Positions 8,695-18,125 are shown, numbered from the stretch's first letter. The stretch: 64,000 nucleotides of DNA from UBA8752 sp002172485 (GCA_042089915.1 JBELJZ010000003.1:124001-188000); one strand, 5' to 3'. Notes: generated from the letters alone by a model not told the origin. Translations and numbers: made by a program.

Positions 8695-10766
8695 ACCGCA
8701 TTTCTTCCCTCCTGCTGGCCCTCGCGGCCCTCGTTCCCTCCACGTTCCTCGGACAGGTGGACCGCTCGGCAGCTCCGGCGCCGGGACTGGCACCTGAAAT
8801 CGTGTTGGGCGACTACACCGTGGATCAACTCGACAACGGCCTCACCCTCATCGTGGTCGAAAACCACAAGCTCCCACGTGTCAGCTACCGCCTGACACTC
8901 GACGTCGACCCCATTTTCGAAGGGGCCGAGGCCGGCTACGTCTCCATGGCGGGCTCCTTGATGCGCGCCGGGACGAGCACCCGTTCCAAAGCGGAGATTG
9001 ACGAGGCGGTTGACCGGATTGGCGCCAGCCTCGGTACCTCCGGGTTCGGCATGAACGGCCGTTGCCTCGTGCAGCACAGCGAGACCCTGCTCGAACTGAT
9101 GAGCGATATCCTGATGAACCCCACCTTCCCGGATGAGGAGCTCGAAAAGGAGCGCAAGCAGACCTTGAGCGGTTTCGCCAGCAGCGCCACCGACGCCAAC
9201 CAGATTTCCGGGCGGCTGTCCCGCGCCATGACCTATGGTCTGAAGCACCCCTACGGCGAGAGCAGCAACGAAACGACGGTCAAGGCCATCACCCGCCAAG
9301 ACCTCTTAGACCACTACGCCAAAATCTGGAAGCCCAATGTGGCCTACCTCGTCGTGGTGGGAGACATCACCCCGGACGTCGCCAAGGCCCAAGCTGAGAC
9401 CTACTTCGGTAGATGGCGGCCGAACGAGGTGGCCAAGCAACGCTATGCCCGACCGGTACCGCCCAAAGCGAACCGGGTCTGCTTCGCTCCAGTCCCAGGC
9501 GCCGTCCAGAGCGTGATCGACATCACCTTTCCAGTCTACCTCAAGCCCGGACACCCAGACGTGGTGGCGGTGAGTGTGATGAACACCATGCTCGGTGGCT
9601 TCTTCGGCAGCCGGTTGAACCAGAACCTGCGGGAAGACAAAGGTTACACCTATGGCGCCCGGAGCTCCATCGGCCCAGATGAACTCGTCGGCCGATTCAG
9701 CGCGCGCGCCAGCGTCCGAAACGAAGTGACCGACAGCTCCCTCGTGGAGTTCCTCTCCGAGATCCGCAAAATGGTCGAGACGCCGGCCCCCGACAGCACG
9801 CTGCAGTTCGTCAAGAACTACCTCAACGGCAGCTTCGCCCTGTCCCTCGAGCGCCCCGAGACCATTGCACGCTTTGCACTCAACACAGAGCGCTACGGAT
9901 ATGCCGACGATTACTATGCCACTTACCTCGAGCGCCTCGACGCCGTGACCGTGGAGGACGTCCAGCGTGTCGCCCGCACCTACCTGCGCCCAGACAACAT
10001 GAACATCACCATTGCGGGCAACCGCGATGTGGCAGATGGTCTGGCCCGGTTCGCAGCATCCGGCCAGGTGGAATTCTTCGACCCCTTCGGTGAACCCCTG
10101 AAGGAACTGGACCCTGCCCCGGAAGGCATGACCGCGGAGGGCGTGTTCCGCGCCCATTATGAAGCCCGGGGTGGCATCGCCAAGCTAGAGAAGCTCAAAG
10201 GCATCAAGACCATGGGTGAAATGGCCGCGGGTCCCATGGCCCTCGACATGGAGCAGGCCTACCTCGTGGGCGGCCCCGGCTACACGCGCATCTCTGCAGG
10301 CGGAAACGTGATGCAAGAGACGCGATTCGACGGTGAGAAAGGCGCGGAAATCGCCATGGGTCAGAACCAAGCCATGGACGAAGCTGGGATCATGGAAGCC
10401 AAGCGCAATCACGATCCGCTCGAATTCCTTCACCTCGCCGACTATGGTGCGTCTGCAGAGCTGCTGGGCATTGACCTCATCCTCGAAGTGCCGCATTACC
10501 TGGTGGAAATCCGGGAGGAGGGCCAAGTGACCGAGAGCCACTGGTTCAATGTGGAGACCGCCATGCGCTCCCGTACCGTGCGGAATGAAAGCACCCCGCG
10601 GGGCGACATGTCCGTGACGCTCGACTACGGAGACATGATGGAGGTCAAAGGACTGAAATTCGAGTCTTCCGTGACCATGAAGACGGCCGGCCAGGAGATG
10701 ACCATGACCCTCAAGGAGGTCAAGCTCAACCCCAAACTGGACGCCGCCGACTACAGTGTCGAGTGA
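8691..10766 (+). CDS. M16 family peptidase partner without zinc site, with extra C-terminal LolA-like domain
   Basis: 691 residues with a signal peptide (1-22). The two M16 halves (about 35-455) align in layout with the upstream peptidase. Where the zinc motif should be, the sequence reads VSMAGSLMRAGTSTR, with no His or Glu ligands, so this subunit should be inactive and shape the substrate chamber. The second half has the family R-Y motif region around DKGYTYGARSS. Residues about 480-691 are an extra beta-rich domain of about 200 residues (AHYEARGGIAKLEKLKGIKT onwards) resembling LolA/DUF4292-like lipoprotein-binding folds. That domain call is inference. It overlaps both neighbours by four bases. 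Confidence 0.85.
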   Translation: MNRISSLLLALAALVPSTFLGQVDRSAAPAPGLAPEIVLGDYTVDQLDNGLTLIVVENHKLPRVSYRLTLDVDPIFEGAEAGYVSMAGSLMRAGTSTRSKAEIDEAVDRIGASLGTSGFGMNGRCLVQHSETLLELMSDILMNPTFPDEELEKERKQTLSGFASSATDANQISGRLSRAMTYGLKHPYGESSNETTVKAITRQDLLDHYAKIWKPNVAYLVVVGDITPDVAKAQAETYFGRWRPNEVAKQRYARPVPPKANRVCFAPVPGAVQSVIDITFPVYLKPGHPDVVAVSVMNTMLGGFFGSRLNQNLREDKGYTYGARSSIGPDELVGRFSARASVRNEVTDSSLVEFLSEIRKMVETPAPDSTLQFVKNYLNGSFALSLERPETIARFALNTERYGYADDYYATYLERLDAVTVEDVQRVARTYLRPDNMNITIAGNRDVADGLARFAASGQVEFFDPFGEPLKELDPAPEGMTAEGVFRAHYEARGGIAKLEKLKGIKTMGEMAAGPMALDMEQAYLVGGPGYTRISAGGNVMQETRFDGEKGAEIAMGQNQAMDEAGIMEAKRNHDPLEFLHLADYGASAELLGIDLILEVPHYLVEIREEGQVTESHWFNVETAMRSRTVRNESTPRGDMSVTLDYGDMMEVKGLKFESSVTMKTAGQEMTMTLKEVKLNPKLDAADYSVE

Positions 10767-11464
10767 GTGACAGCGCGCCCATTCTGATCGAACTCACCGG
10801 TGCGGACCTGCACCAGGAGGAACACGTTGTTTTGCGCGACGTGACCCTCACAGGCCGCGCCGGTGAATTCATCTACCTGATCGGCCGCACAGGATCGGGG
10901 AAGAGCAGCCTGCTCAAAACGCTCTACGGCGAATTGCCGCTGAGACACGGACAAGGGCAAGTGTGCGGCATGGACCTCACGGCGCTCCAACCCGAGAAGG
11001 TTCACCTGCTGCGCCGCAAGCTGGGCATTGTCTTTCAGGATTTCGAATTGCTGACCGACCGCACGGCAGAGGCCAACCTTGACTTCGTGCTGAAAGTGAC
11101 CGACTGGAAGGACGCGTCGAAACGCAGGGAGCGCATTGGCGAAGTGCTGGCCTTGGTCGGCCTCGACAACAAAGGATACAAGCGGCCCCACGAATTGAGC
11201 GGCGGAGAGCGCCAACGGCTGGCCGTTGCCCGCGCCCTCCTCAATTCACCCGAACTCATCCTCGCCGATGAGCCCACCGGCAACCTGGATCCGAGAACAG
11301 CAGAAGGGATTTTGGATCTCCTCCATCAGTTGGCGAGCGATGGCCGTTGCGTGCTCATGGCCACACACGACCACGGCATCCTGCAACGGCATCCGGGCCG
11401 CATCTTGGAATGCGATCGGGGCCAACTGACCGAACTCGAGGCGCCTCCGCAACCCACAGCATGA
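10763..11464 (+). CDS. ftsE: FtsE-like cell-division ABC ATPase
   Basis: 233 residues starting at a GTG that overlaps the preceding stop (GTGA). Walker A is GRTGSGKSSLLKTLYG (about 41-56), the signature LSGGERQRLAVARAL (about 143-157) and Walker B ELILADEPTGNLD. The sequence resembles Bacteroidota FtsE, which partners the permease FtsX to control peptidoglycan hydrolases at the septum. No ftsX lies nearby; the next gene is a glycosyltransferase. An FtsE assignment therefore rests on sequence resemblance alone, and a LolD-like ATPase is the alternative. Confidence 0.78.
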   Translation: MSDSAPILIELTGADLHQEEHVVLRDVTLTGRAGEFIYLIGRTGSGKSSLLKTLYGELPLRHGQGQVCGMDLTALQPEKVHLLRRKLGIVFQDFELLTDRTAEANLDFVLKVTDWKDASKRRERIGEVLALVGLDNKGYKRPHELSGGERQRLAVARALLNSPELILADEPTGNLDPRTAEGILDLLHQLASDGRCVLMATHDHGILQRHPGRILECDRGQLTELEAPPQPTA

Positions 11465-12234
11465 CTGAGGCCAGTCCAGCATTGAGCTTGGCCATTCCGG
11501 TATTGGGACCGCAAGACATCGGCGCCCTCCGTCGCACCTGCGATGCCATCGCCGAAATCTGGCAAAGTGCGCCGAGCGCAGTCCGGGTGTTGGTCCAGTC
11601 CTCCAAAGGAAGCCCTGCTGATTTTCAGGACGACCTCGTCCCAGCTGGCATACAACTCGACCTTCAATGTGCACCCGACCAGGGCATCTATGACGCCATG
11701 AACCGCATGCTGGCGCGGTGCAGCACACCCCGAATCGTATTCCTCGGTGCGGGTGACTGCCCACTCCCAGGGCTGCGCGAAGCCGCCAGTCGCTGGGGCC
11801 ACGAGGATGCTGGACGCACACTGCAAATGGGAGGCGTTCAACTTCCAAAGGCAGAAGCTGGCGTGCCGAGCCATTATCCTGCGCGGTGGGACCGAAGCCT
11901 CTTCTGGAGAAACACAGCCCACCACCAAGGCATCGCCTATCCCGCTTCTCTGCTCCGCGACCACGGGGGGTTCACCCCCTCCTTCCAAGTGCTGGCCGAT
12001 TATGCGGTCAACCTTGAATTGTTCCAGAAGGGTGTGAAGGCCCAATGGCATCCCGATGAAGACTGGATGGCCGTCCAAGCCGGCGGTCGCTCCCGTCAGT
12101 TCAATGCGGAACTGTATGCCGAGGAGCTGCGCCTGAAACGCGCGGTGCTGAAGCCTGGACTGACCTGGGCCTGTCAGCCGGTCTGGATTCGGTTCAAAGC
12201 GTGGGGCAAGCGCTGGGCTCAGCGCACCCAGTGA
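11461..12234 (+). CDS. Glycosyltransferase family 2-like protein
   Basis: 257 residues from the ATG at 11461, which overlaps the ATPase stop (ATGA). The frame is open further upstream, but that part lies inside the ATPase gene. The motifs APDQGIYDAMNRMLARC (about 75-91) and FLGAGDC are typical of WcaE/GT2-type transferases that build surface polysaccharides; a later LADYAVNLELFQKG segment also fits. The acceptor and sugar cannot be told. It is last in a four-gene overlapping run, and its 3' end overlaps the convergent GT4 gene by 16 bases. Confidence 0.8.
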   Translation: MTEASPALSLAIPVLGPQDIGALRRTCDAIAEIWQSAPSAVRVLVQSSKGSPADFQDDLVPAGIQLDLQCAPDQGIYDAMNRMLARCSTPRIVFLGAGDCPLPGLREAASRWGHEDAGRTLQMGGVQLPKAEAGVPSHYPARWDRSLFWRNTAHHQGIAYPASLLRDHGGFTPSFQVLADYAVNLELFQKGVKAQWHPDEDWMAVQAGGRSRQFNAELYAEELRLKRAVLKPGLTWACQPVWIRFKAWGKRWAQRTQ

Positions 12235-13358
12235 AGCGCACCGAGCAATTTGGTTTCGTGGGCGCCCCAATGGTGACGGGCCGCCACCTTGGACAAGTGA
12301 TCCTCCTTGGGCGGAGATGACAGCGTCTCCAAAACCGCACTCGCCACATTTTGCACCAATGCGGTCTCGTCTTCTGAAAAGACGGCCACCTGACCCAATC
12401 CTTCTTCCTTGACAAACCGCCCGGCCACTGGCAAGTCCGAGCACACCACTGGCAACCCTGCGTGGAGATAATCGAACAGCTTGTTGGGCAGACTGAATCG
12501 GAAATTGTCGACCGTGGGGCGGTCCAACGACAGCCCGATGTCAGCCGCAGCAGTGCAGCGCCGCAAGACGTCAAAAGGCTTTCGGTGGTGCACATGCAAT
12601 CGATCCGCCACGCCCCAATGTTCTGCCACCCCCATGGCAGCGGCGTGCTCGGGACCGGCACCGATCAAGGCGAGGTGAACCTCAGGCAGGTGAACCAATG
12701 CGCGAACGGCATCCAAAGCGCCGCGGTCGCGGTCCATGAAGGCCCCCTGCATCAGCATCACTTTTTTATCCGTTGGCCACCCCAACTCTTCGCGCGGCAT
12801 GGGATCGGCGGCCTCCGCCACCCGCTCCGGCACATTGGGCACGACCTCGACCATCAGGCCCTGCTTCCGATACGCCTCCGCAATGGCCTCATTGACGGTG
12901 ATCATCCGATCGAGGTGCCGGAAACAACGCCATTCCCACAATCGCCAAGCGGCCTTGCGCAGCGGTTTGCCTTTCAAGCCCTCGGCTTCGGTAAACCATT
13001 CATGGCTGTCGTAGGCGATTTGCCATCCCCACCGACGCGCCGCCCGGACCGCAGGCCACAAAGTGTCCAAATCGTTGGCCCACACAGCGGCAACCCCTCC
13101 TTGAGCTTGCCATCTGGAGAGGGCTTCGAACAACGCCTGTTGAAAGGCCCAGTAGAATCTCGGTCCATCCAGTGCAGGCAACCACAAGCGCTCCGTTGGA
13201 TACGGGCGGTCAATCGTCTCGGGCGCATCCTGGTTCATCCGCCGCCCAATCAGGACCGGCTCGTACCCAGCCGCCATCAGCGTGGCACAGGTCTTCCGGA
13301 CGCGCTGATCGTACGTCAGGTCATTGGAAACGAGAACCAGAATCCGGCCGCGGCTCAT
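12219..13358 (-). CDS. Glycosyltransferase family 4
   Basis: 379 residues from the ATG at 13358, which overlaps the exonuclease stop (ATGA). The N-terminus ILVLVSNDLTYDQRVRKTC is typical of the GT-B N-domain. The C-domain contains the nucleotide-sugar region LSLDRPTVDNFRFSLPNKLF followed by DYLHAGLPVVCSDLPV. It probably adds a sugar to lipopolysaccharide or another surface glycan in the cytoplasm. Its 3' end is antisense to the end of the GT2 gene over 16 bases. Confidence 0.87.
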   Translation of the reverse strand: MSRGRILVLVSNDLTYDQRVRKTCATLMAAGYEPVLIGRRMNQDAPETIDRPYPTERLWLPALDGPRFYWAFQQALFEALSRWQAQGGVAAVWANDLDTLWPAVRAARRWGWQIAYDSHEWFTEAEGLKGKPLRKAAWRLWEWRCFRHLDRMITVNEAIAEAYRKQGLMVEVVPNVPERVAEAADPMPREELGWPTDKKVMLMQGAFMDRDRGALDAVRALVHLPEVHLALIGAGPEHAAAMGVAEHWGVADRLHVHHRKPFDVLRRCTAAADIGLSLDRPTVDNFRFSLPNKLFDYLHAGLPVVCSDLPVAGRFVKEEGLGQVAVFSEDETALVQNVASAVLETLSSPPKEDHLSKVAARHHWGAHETKLLGALHWVR

Positions 13359-14203
13359 TTCCCCGCGCGAAGGGCATCCCGGGTCTCTTGGAGCACCCAC
13401 TTCGTGTAGCGCGGGAAGTCGCCGTTCATCATCCAGCCGTAATAACCGGGGTCGCGATCCAGCACATCCTTTAGCAACACCCCACGGTACTTGCCAAAAT
13501 TGAACACCACCTCGTCGTCGTCGTTGTAGACAAAACGCCCGGCGAGGTCTGCGTTCCGGCCACGGCGACCAAATTCAGCAATGCCCGGCACGTCTTGTGG
13601 AAGCGGCCCGACCGTCTCACCTCGGGAATCCAGAATCGTATGGTCCTTGTACAGTTGGACCTGCCTCGCGAACACCTTCACGGTGGCGAGGATATCCGGC
13701 AAAGCCTCATGCGCGTCATCGAGGTCCTCGTCGCAGTAGAACTTCAGCGCCGCCCGCAGGGTGCGCTGTTCCATTTTGTGAAAGATGTTCTGGACATCCA
13801 CAAGGTGCCGGTCATCCACCTTGAACGCGATGTTGCATCGGAGGAATTCCTCTGCCAGCAAGGGAACATCAAATCGGTTGGAGTTGAATCCGGCGAGGTC
13901 GCACCCGTCCAACCAACGGTAGAGCTTGGCCGCCATGCTTTCAAAGGTGGGAGCGTCGGCCACATCGGCGTCCGACACACCGTGCACTGCGGTCGACTCC
14001 ACGGGAATCGGCATCTGCGGATGGATCAACAAGCGGCCTTGCCCTTGCTCTTTGTCTGGACGGACGTGCCATTGCCCATCCGGCATGATTTTGACAAAGG
14101 CCATCTCGACGATGCGGTCCTTCGCCACATCCGTGCCTGTCGTCTCCAAATCGAAGAAGACCAACGGCCGCTCCAATGACAAGTTCAAATCCGGTCGATC
14201 CAT
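13355..14203 (-). CDS. DnaQ-like 3'-5' exonuclease with exodeoxyribonuclease X-like C-terminus
   Basis: 282 residues. The DEDDh exonuclease motifs are visible: ExoI FFDLETTGTD (Asp18, Glu20), ExoII around AGFNSNRFDVPLLAEEFL, and ExoIII DDAHEALPDILATV with the catalytic His and Asp. A C-terminal segment of about 60 residues (FNFGKYRGVLLKDVL) matches the small domain found after Bacteroidota exonuclease X-like proteins. It likely degrades single-stranded DNA 3' to 5' in repair; a role as polymerase proofreading subunit is less likely because of the extra domain. It overlaps the GT4 gene by four bases. Confidence 0.86.
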   Translation of the reverse strand: MDRPDLNLSLERPLVFFDLETTGTDVAKDRIVEMAFVKIMPDGQWHVRPDKEQGQGRLLIHPQMPIPVESTAVHGVSDADVADAPTFESMAAKLYRWLDGCDLAGFNSNRFDVPLLAEEFLRCNIAFKVDDRHLVDVQNIFHKMEQRTLRAALKFYCDEDLDDAHEALPDILATVKVFARQVQLYKDHTILDSRGETVGPLPQDVPGIAEFGRRGRNADLAGRFVYNDDDEVVFNFGKYRGVLLKDVLDRDPGYYGWMMNGDFPRYTKWVLQETRDALRAGK

Positions 14204-14207
14204 GCTG

Positions 14208-14215
14208 CGAAGATG
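14208..14215 (-). promoter_or_regulatory. Weak promoter -7-like element for the exonuclease gene
   Basis: Minus-strand CATCTTCG, four bases before the ATG at 14203. It has the common spacing but lacks the first T of the consensus. Confidence 0.25.
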
Positions 14216-14219
14216 CGGC

Positions 14220-16613
14220 TCAGCGCTGTTCTATCAACTGACGCCCCAAAGAGAACTTGGCAAACTGGTAGTTCCGGTATTCCTCGCGCTTTTCGGTCGC
14301 ATCACCTTGGTACTCAGGACCCGCCACACCCCAGTCGAGGACGATGCTGAAATCCACGCCCACCTGCAACCCTTCGGCGCTCAAGGCCCGGATGATGGCA
14401 TCCCTGGCTTTCTCCGCACGCATCTTGGCCAACTGCTCATTGGATTTGTACGCCTGCTTGTTTTTGACCGGGACAAAAGATGCCGATCCTTGAATCTCCA
14501 AAACCGGCACCTCTCCCACCGCGCGACGCGCGAGAAGCTCTTTCACCATGTCCTGAACCTGTGCGTCCGTGGAACGGGTCAAGTATCGGCCATAGCCAAA
14601 TTCCACGGTCGCACTGACCGCCTTGAACTCCACCATCGAAACAGAGGTGGGTTCCGCAACGTCCAATGCATCTGGCTCAAAAGAATGGCTGGGTGCAGGG
14701 GCTTCCGCCACAGGTTCGGCGAAACTGAGAGCAGGCTCTTCTGTTTCGACGGCCGAATCCACGAGATTCGACTCGGGCTCTGCGGTCTTGACATCGGGCG
14801 CTACTGTTACCTCCACCGCCACTTCTGCCTCAGCATCCTCAACGGCAGACATTGCAGTTTGGACCTCCTCGGTGTTGGCCACTTCGTGGTTGACAGCTTC
14901 GGCCACCATTTCCGATGTTGCAGAAGTTTCGGCCCCCAGACCAGCGGTCGCCTCACCAGACTGAGACTCCACAGCCCATCCAAAGGCATCCAACCGTCCC
15001 ACGCGGCGCTCGTTGCCATAGGCGGCATCACAAGCCACCTTCTCCAGACGAGACTGCAACACCTCATCTCCACGAACCCAGGAAAAGCGGTATTCCCGGC
15101 ACGCCGGAAGAGCGGCCACGAAACTTCCAGATCCCGGACGCGCCCGGAACACCCGGAACACCGGTTCACCTCCGTCTGTCGACTTGACTTCGAGCACATC
15201 CCCAACCTGCCACTGCAACACCTTGCCGATGAACACCGCAAGGGCTTCCTCGGGTTGATCATAGACTTCCACACTGAAGATGTCCAAGTCGAGGCCGCCT
15301 TGGCGGGAGCTGCTCAAGTATCCGCTTTGACCCGAAGCATCCAGACTGACCATCACCTCATCTCCGGGGGTATTCAGAGGATGCCCCATGTGTTCGGGCT
15401 CGCTCCAACTTCCGTTGTCCAAACGCACACAGCGGAACAAATCAAACCCACCCATGCCTTGGTGACCGTTGGAGGAAAACACCAGGCTTCGGCCATCCGC
15501 ACTCAGGACTGGACTCTCCTCTTCTCCCGGTGTGTTGATGCGGGCGCCAAGGTTGAGGGGCTCCGACCAAGTACCGTCCGGCAAAAGCACTGTGCGGTAG
15601 AGGTCTCTCCCTCCCTGTCCTCCGGGACGGTCTGACACGAAAATGCGTTCCAAACCGTCAAAGCGCTCGGTCATGGACGTTTCCCAATGCTTCGACGCAA
15701 TGGGTGCTTCCAACTTTTCTCCCCAAACCAACTTCCCGGAGGCATCCCATTTGGCGGTCCAGACATCCCCTGCCTTTCCGCGGCCTCGATGAACGAGCAA
15801 AGCCTCTTCATCACCCAGAATGCCGATGGTGGTCAAATCCTCTGAAGACGCGCCCAACTCCAACACTTCCGGGTCGCCCCATCCCGATTGGGTTCTGGAC
15901 GCCCGAAACAAACGCCCCTTCCTTTTATCGAGCGGTGCCGTTTGCTCCCGATAGCTGGTGAAATACACTGAGCCCCCATCTGGAGAAACGACAGGCGAGA
16001 AATCTCGCGCCACACTGTTGAGGCCGGTCTCCGGACGGATGCCCATATCCCGAGGAGAAGCTGTGCAATCAGCGGCGAAGACACAGTCCTTCATGGCCTG
16101 CTTGGCACGGATGTGGCGAAAATCCCGCTCGGGGTAAAACTCCGTGATACGGTGGGCCATGTCAAACGCCTCCCCGTAATACCCGGCATACTGAAGCACT
16201 TCCAGAGCGAGGTCCAAGGCCTTTTCAGAAGGGAGGGTTTCCTCAATATCCAGGGCATTGTAGCGCTTGGCGAAATCGCCATTGGCTGCCTGCACAGCGA
16301 GCGGAACTGCCTCGTCCAGTCTGCCTTTGACACTTCGCAGACACAGGGCCAATTTGAATGCCAAGTTCCGGTTCTCCGAATCTCGATCGTACAAATCTTG
16401 AAGCAACACGGCGGCCTGATCCCATTGCTCATCCCCGATGAGGCGATTGGCATCGCGGTACCGGTTTCTGGCCTCCTCTTCCTCCATGAGGTCGTGGGCC
16501 AAGGGCGACAGCCATTCAGAGACTTCAGGCCCGCGATGCCAAACTGACATCTGGGCCGGGGAAGTCATGGCCACCGCCATCCAGGCGAGGAGAATGAGCG
16601 TTGAGCGAAACAT
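14220..16613 (-). CDS. PorE-like exported TPR / PD40 propeller / OmpA-like envelope protein
   Basis: 797 residues from the ATG at 16613, which starts a signal peptide (1-20, ending MTSPAQ). A helical TPR-like region (about 45-190) is followed by a WD40-like PD40 propeller (about 215-470, with FSPVVSPDGGSVYF, ESPVLSADGRSLVFSSNG and DLDIFSVEVYD). Then come a small beta domain (about 475-565), a low-complexity Ala/Glu/Val linker (about 570-680) and an OmpA-like C-terminus with NEQLAKMRAEKARDAIIRAL (about 727-746), which fits the peptidoglycan-binding helix. This order matches the type IX secretion protein PorE. A gliding/SprE-unrelated PD40 paralogue is the alternative. Confidence 0.75.
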   Translation of the reverse strand: MFRSTLILLAWMAVAMTSPAQMSVWHRGPEVSEWLSPLAHDLMEEEEARNRYRDANRLIGDEQWDQAAVLLQDLYDRDSENRNLAFKLALCLRSVKGRLDEAVPLAVQAANGDFAKRYNALDIEETLPSEKALDLALEVLQYAGYYGEAFDMAHRITEFYPERDFRHIRAKQAMKDCVFAADCTASPRDMGIRPETGLNSVARDFSPVVSPDGGSVYFTSYREQTAPLDKRKGRLFRASRTQSGWGDPEVLELGASSEDLTTIGILGDEEALLVHRGRGKAGDVWTAKWDASGKLVWGEKLEAPIASKHWETSMTERFDGLERIFVSDRPGGQGGRDLYRTVLLPDGTWSEPLNLGARINTPGEEESPVLSADGRSLVFSSNGHQGMGGFDLFRCVRLDNGSWSEPEHMGHPLNTPGDEVMVSLDASGQSGYLSSSRQGGLDLDIFSVEVYDQPEEALAVFIGKVLQWQVGDVLEVKSTDGGEPVFRVFRARPGSGSFVAALPACREYRFSWVRGDEVLQSRLEKVACDAAYGNERRVGRLDAFGWAVESQSGEATAGLGAETSATSEMVAEAVNHEVANTEEVQTAMSAVEDAEAEVAVEVTVAPDVKTAEPESNLVDSAVETEEPALSFAEPVAEAPAPSHSFEPDALDVAEPTSVSMVEFKAVSATVEFGYGRYLTRSTDAQVQDMVKELLARRAVGEVPVLEIQGSASFVPVKNKQAYKSNEQLAKMRAEKARDAIIRALSAEGLQVGVDFSIVLDWGVAGPEYQGDATEKREEYRNYQFAKFSLGRQLIEQR

Positions 16614-16619
16614 GGCGTT

Positions 16620-16627
16620 GAAAAGTA
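16620..16627 (-). promoter_or_regulatory. Promoter -7-like element for the PorE-like gene
   Basis: Minus-strand TACTTTTC, six bases before the ATG at 16613, one change from TAnnTTTG. It supports the short start over the longer upstream frame. Confidence 0.45.
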
Positions 16628-16692
16628 CACGCACCCATTCCGAGAATCGGTCAAGTGAGCGGGAAATCGTCCACGCCCTATCCCCCAAGTGG

Positions 16693-18051
16693 TCAGACGA
16701 CGGGGCGCTGGGGATCGAAAGCCTCGAGGTGGTCCGCCACGCGGCGAACAAAGCTTCCTCCCAACTGGCCATCGACGACCCTGTGGTCATAGCTGTGCGA
16801 CAGGAACATCATGTGCCGCACGGCAATCACATCGCCGTCTGGCGTCTCCACCACAGCCGCCTTTTTGCGGATGGCCCCCAAGGCCAGAATGCCCACCTGC
16901 GGTTGGTTGATGATGGGGGTGCCGAACACGTTACCGAACGTCCCCACATTGGAGACGGTGTACGTTCCACCGCTGATCTCGTCTGGCTTGAGGGCACCCT
17001 GACGGGCGCGGTTGGCGAGGTCATTGACGACGGTGGCGAGGCCATTGAGATTGTATCGGTCTGCGTGACGAATGACGGGGACGATCAAGTTGCCCTCCGG
17101 GGTCGCGGCAGCCATGCCGATGTGGATGCCCTTCTTCAGAATGATGCGGTCCCCGTCCACACTCGCATTGACGCCGGGGAATTCGCGCAATGCCTTGGCC
17201 ACCGCTTCAATGAAAAACGGGGTGAACGTGAGCTTCTGCCCGGTCTGAGATTGGAATTCCTTCTTGTTGCGGTTTCGCCAATCCACAATTCGCGTCACGT
17301 CCGCCTCGACAAACGAGGTCACGTGGGGACTGGTCTGTACACTGCGCACCATGTGGTCCGCAATGAGCTTCCGCATCCGGTCCATCTCCACGATTTCATC
17401 CTCGCCATGCATGGACACGGCAGGCGCGGATGCGACGGGCTTCGGTGCAGTCGCAGATGCGGGCATCGGAACGGGTACAGGCTGGACTGCCTGGGCTGCC
17501 ACGGGTGCTGTGGCTCGACCAGACTGGACATAGGCCAGCATGTCTTTTTTGGTCACGCGGCCATCCTTTCCAGTACCAGGAAGGGCATCCAACTCCGCTT
17601 GACTGACGCCTTCTTTCTCAGCAATGCTTCGAACCAGAGGGCTGTAGAATCGACCACCGCTGGTCCGAGACGGCTTGCCGGTTGGCGCCACTGCAGCAGG
17701 GGCAGGAGCTGGCTCGGCCTCTTGCACAGCAGACTCCAGCGGGGCGCTGACCGCCTCCATGACTTCGGGACTGGGCGCTTCTGGCTCAGCTGCAGGAGCT
17801 GTCGCGGTCACCGTCTCCCCATCCACAGAGAATTCGGCAATTGGCTGGCCGACCTGAACGACATCCCCCTCGGATACGAGGTGTTTCACCAACACACCGT
17901 CTTCGGGTGCCGGGACCTCTGAATCCACCTTGTCGGTGGCGATTTCGATGACGGGATCGTCGGCCGAGACGGATTGGCCTTCTTCCACGACCCACTTGAT
18001 GATGGTCGCTTCGGCCACGCTCTCGCCCATTTTGGGTAGAAGTATCTCCAT
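16693..18051 (-). CDS. Dihydrolipoamide acyltransferase (E2) of a 2-oxoacid dehydrogenase complex
   Basis: 452 residues from the ATG at 18051, where the lipoyl domain begins exactly as in homologues (MEILLPKMGESV). Lipoyl-lysine is Lys41 in EIATDKVDSEVP. An Ala/Pro-rich linker leads to the E3/E1-binding domain (about 145-185, YSPLVRSIAEKEGVS) and the catalytic core with SYDHRVVDGQLG near the C-terminus, carrying the active-site His and Asp. The enzyme moves the acyl group from E1 to CoA. No E1 or E3 gene is adjacent, so the substrate (branched-chain, 2-oxoglutarate or pyruvate) is unresolved; the single lipoyl domain favours the first two. Confidence 0.88.
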   Translation of the reverse strand: MEILLPKMGESVAEATIIKWVVEEGQSVSADDPVIEIATDKVDSEVPAPEDGVLVKHLVSEGDVVQVGQPIAEFSVDGETVTATAPAAEPEAPSPEVMEAVSAPLESAVQEAEPAPAPAAVAPTGKPSRTSGGRFYSPLVRSIAEKEGVSQAELDALPGTGKDGRVTKKDMLAYVQSGRATAPVAAQAVQPVPVPMPASATAPKPVASAPAVSMHGEDEIVEMDRMRKLIADHMVRSVQTSPHVTSFVEADVTRIVDWRNRNKKEFQSQTGQKLTFTPFFIEAVAKALREFPGVNASVDGDRIILKKGIHIGMAAATPEGNLIVPVIRHADRYNLNGLATVVNDLANRARQGALKPDEISGGTYTVSNVGTFGNVFGTPIINQPQVGILALGAIRKKAAVVETPDGDVIAVRHMMFLSHSYDHRVVDGQLGGSFVRRVADHLEAFDPQRPVV

Positions 18052-18084
18052 GGATGTATTGCCCGGAGGGTCTGAATTGCGTCT

Positions 18085-18092
18085 CAAAGGTA
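18085..18092 (-). promoter_or_regulatory. Promoter -7 element for the E2 gene
   Basis: Minus-strand TACCTTTG, an exact TAnnTTTG, 33 bases upstream of the ATG at 18051. This gene would have a conventional short leader, unlike many neighbours. Confidence 0.5.
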
Positions 18093-18125
18093 CGGCTGAC
18101 CCCGACGCAGAAGAACAGGCTCCGG

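Noticed and set aside
7330..8793. 487-residue minus-strand open frame opposite the M16 peptidase
   Set aside because: Val/Gly/His-rich antisense translation without domains; the plus strand has a signal peptide and zinc motif.
13926..15635. 569-residue plus-strand open frame opposite the PorE-like gene
   Set aside because: Antisense to a protein with clear TPR, PD40 and OmpA regions; no domain of its own.
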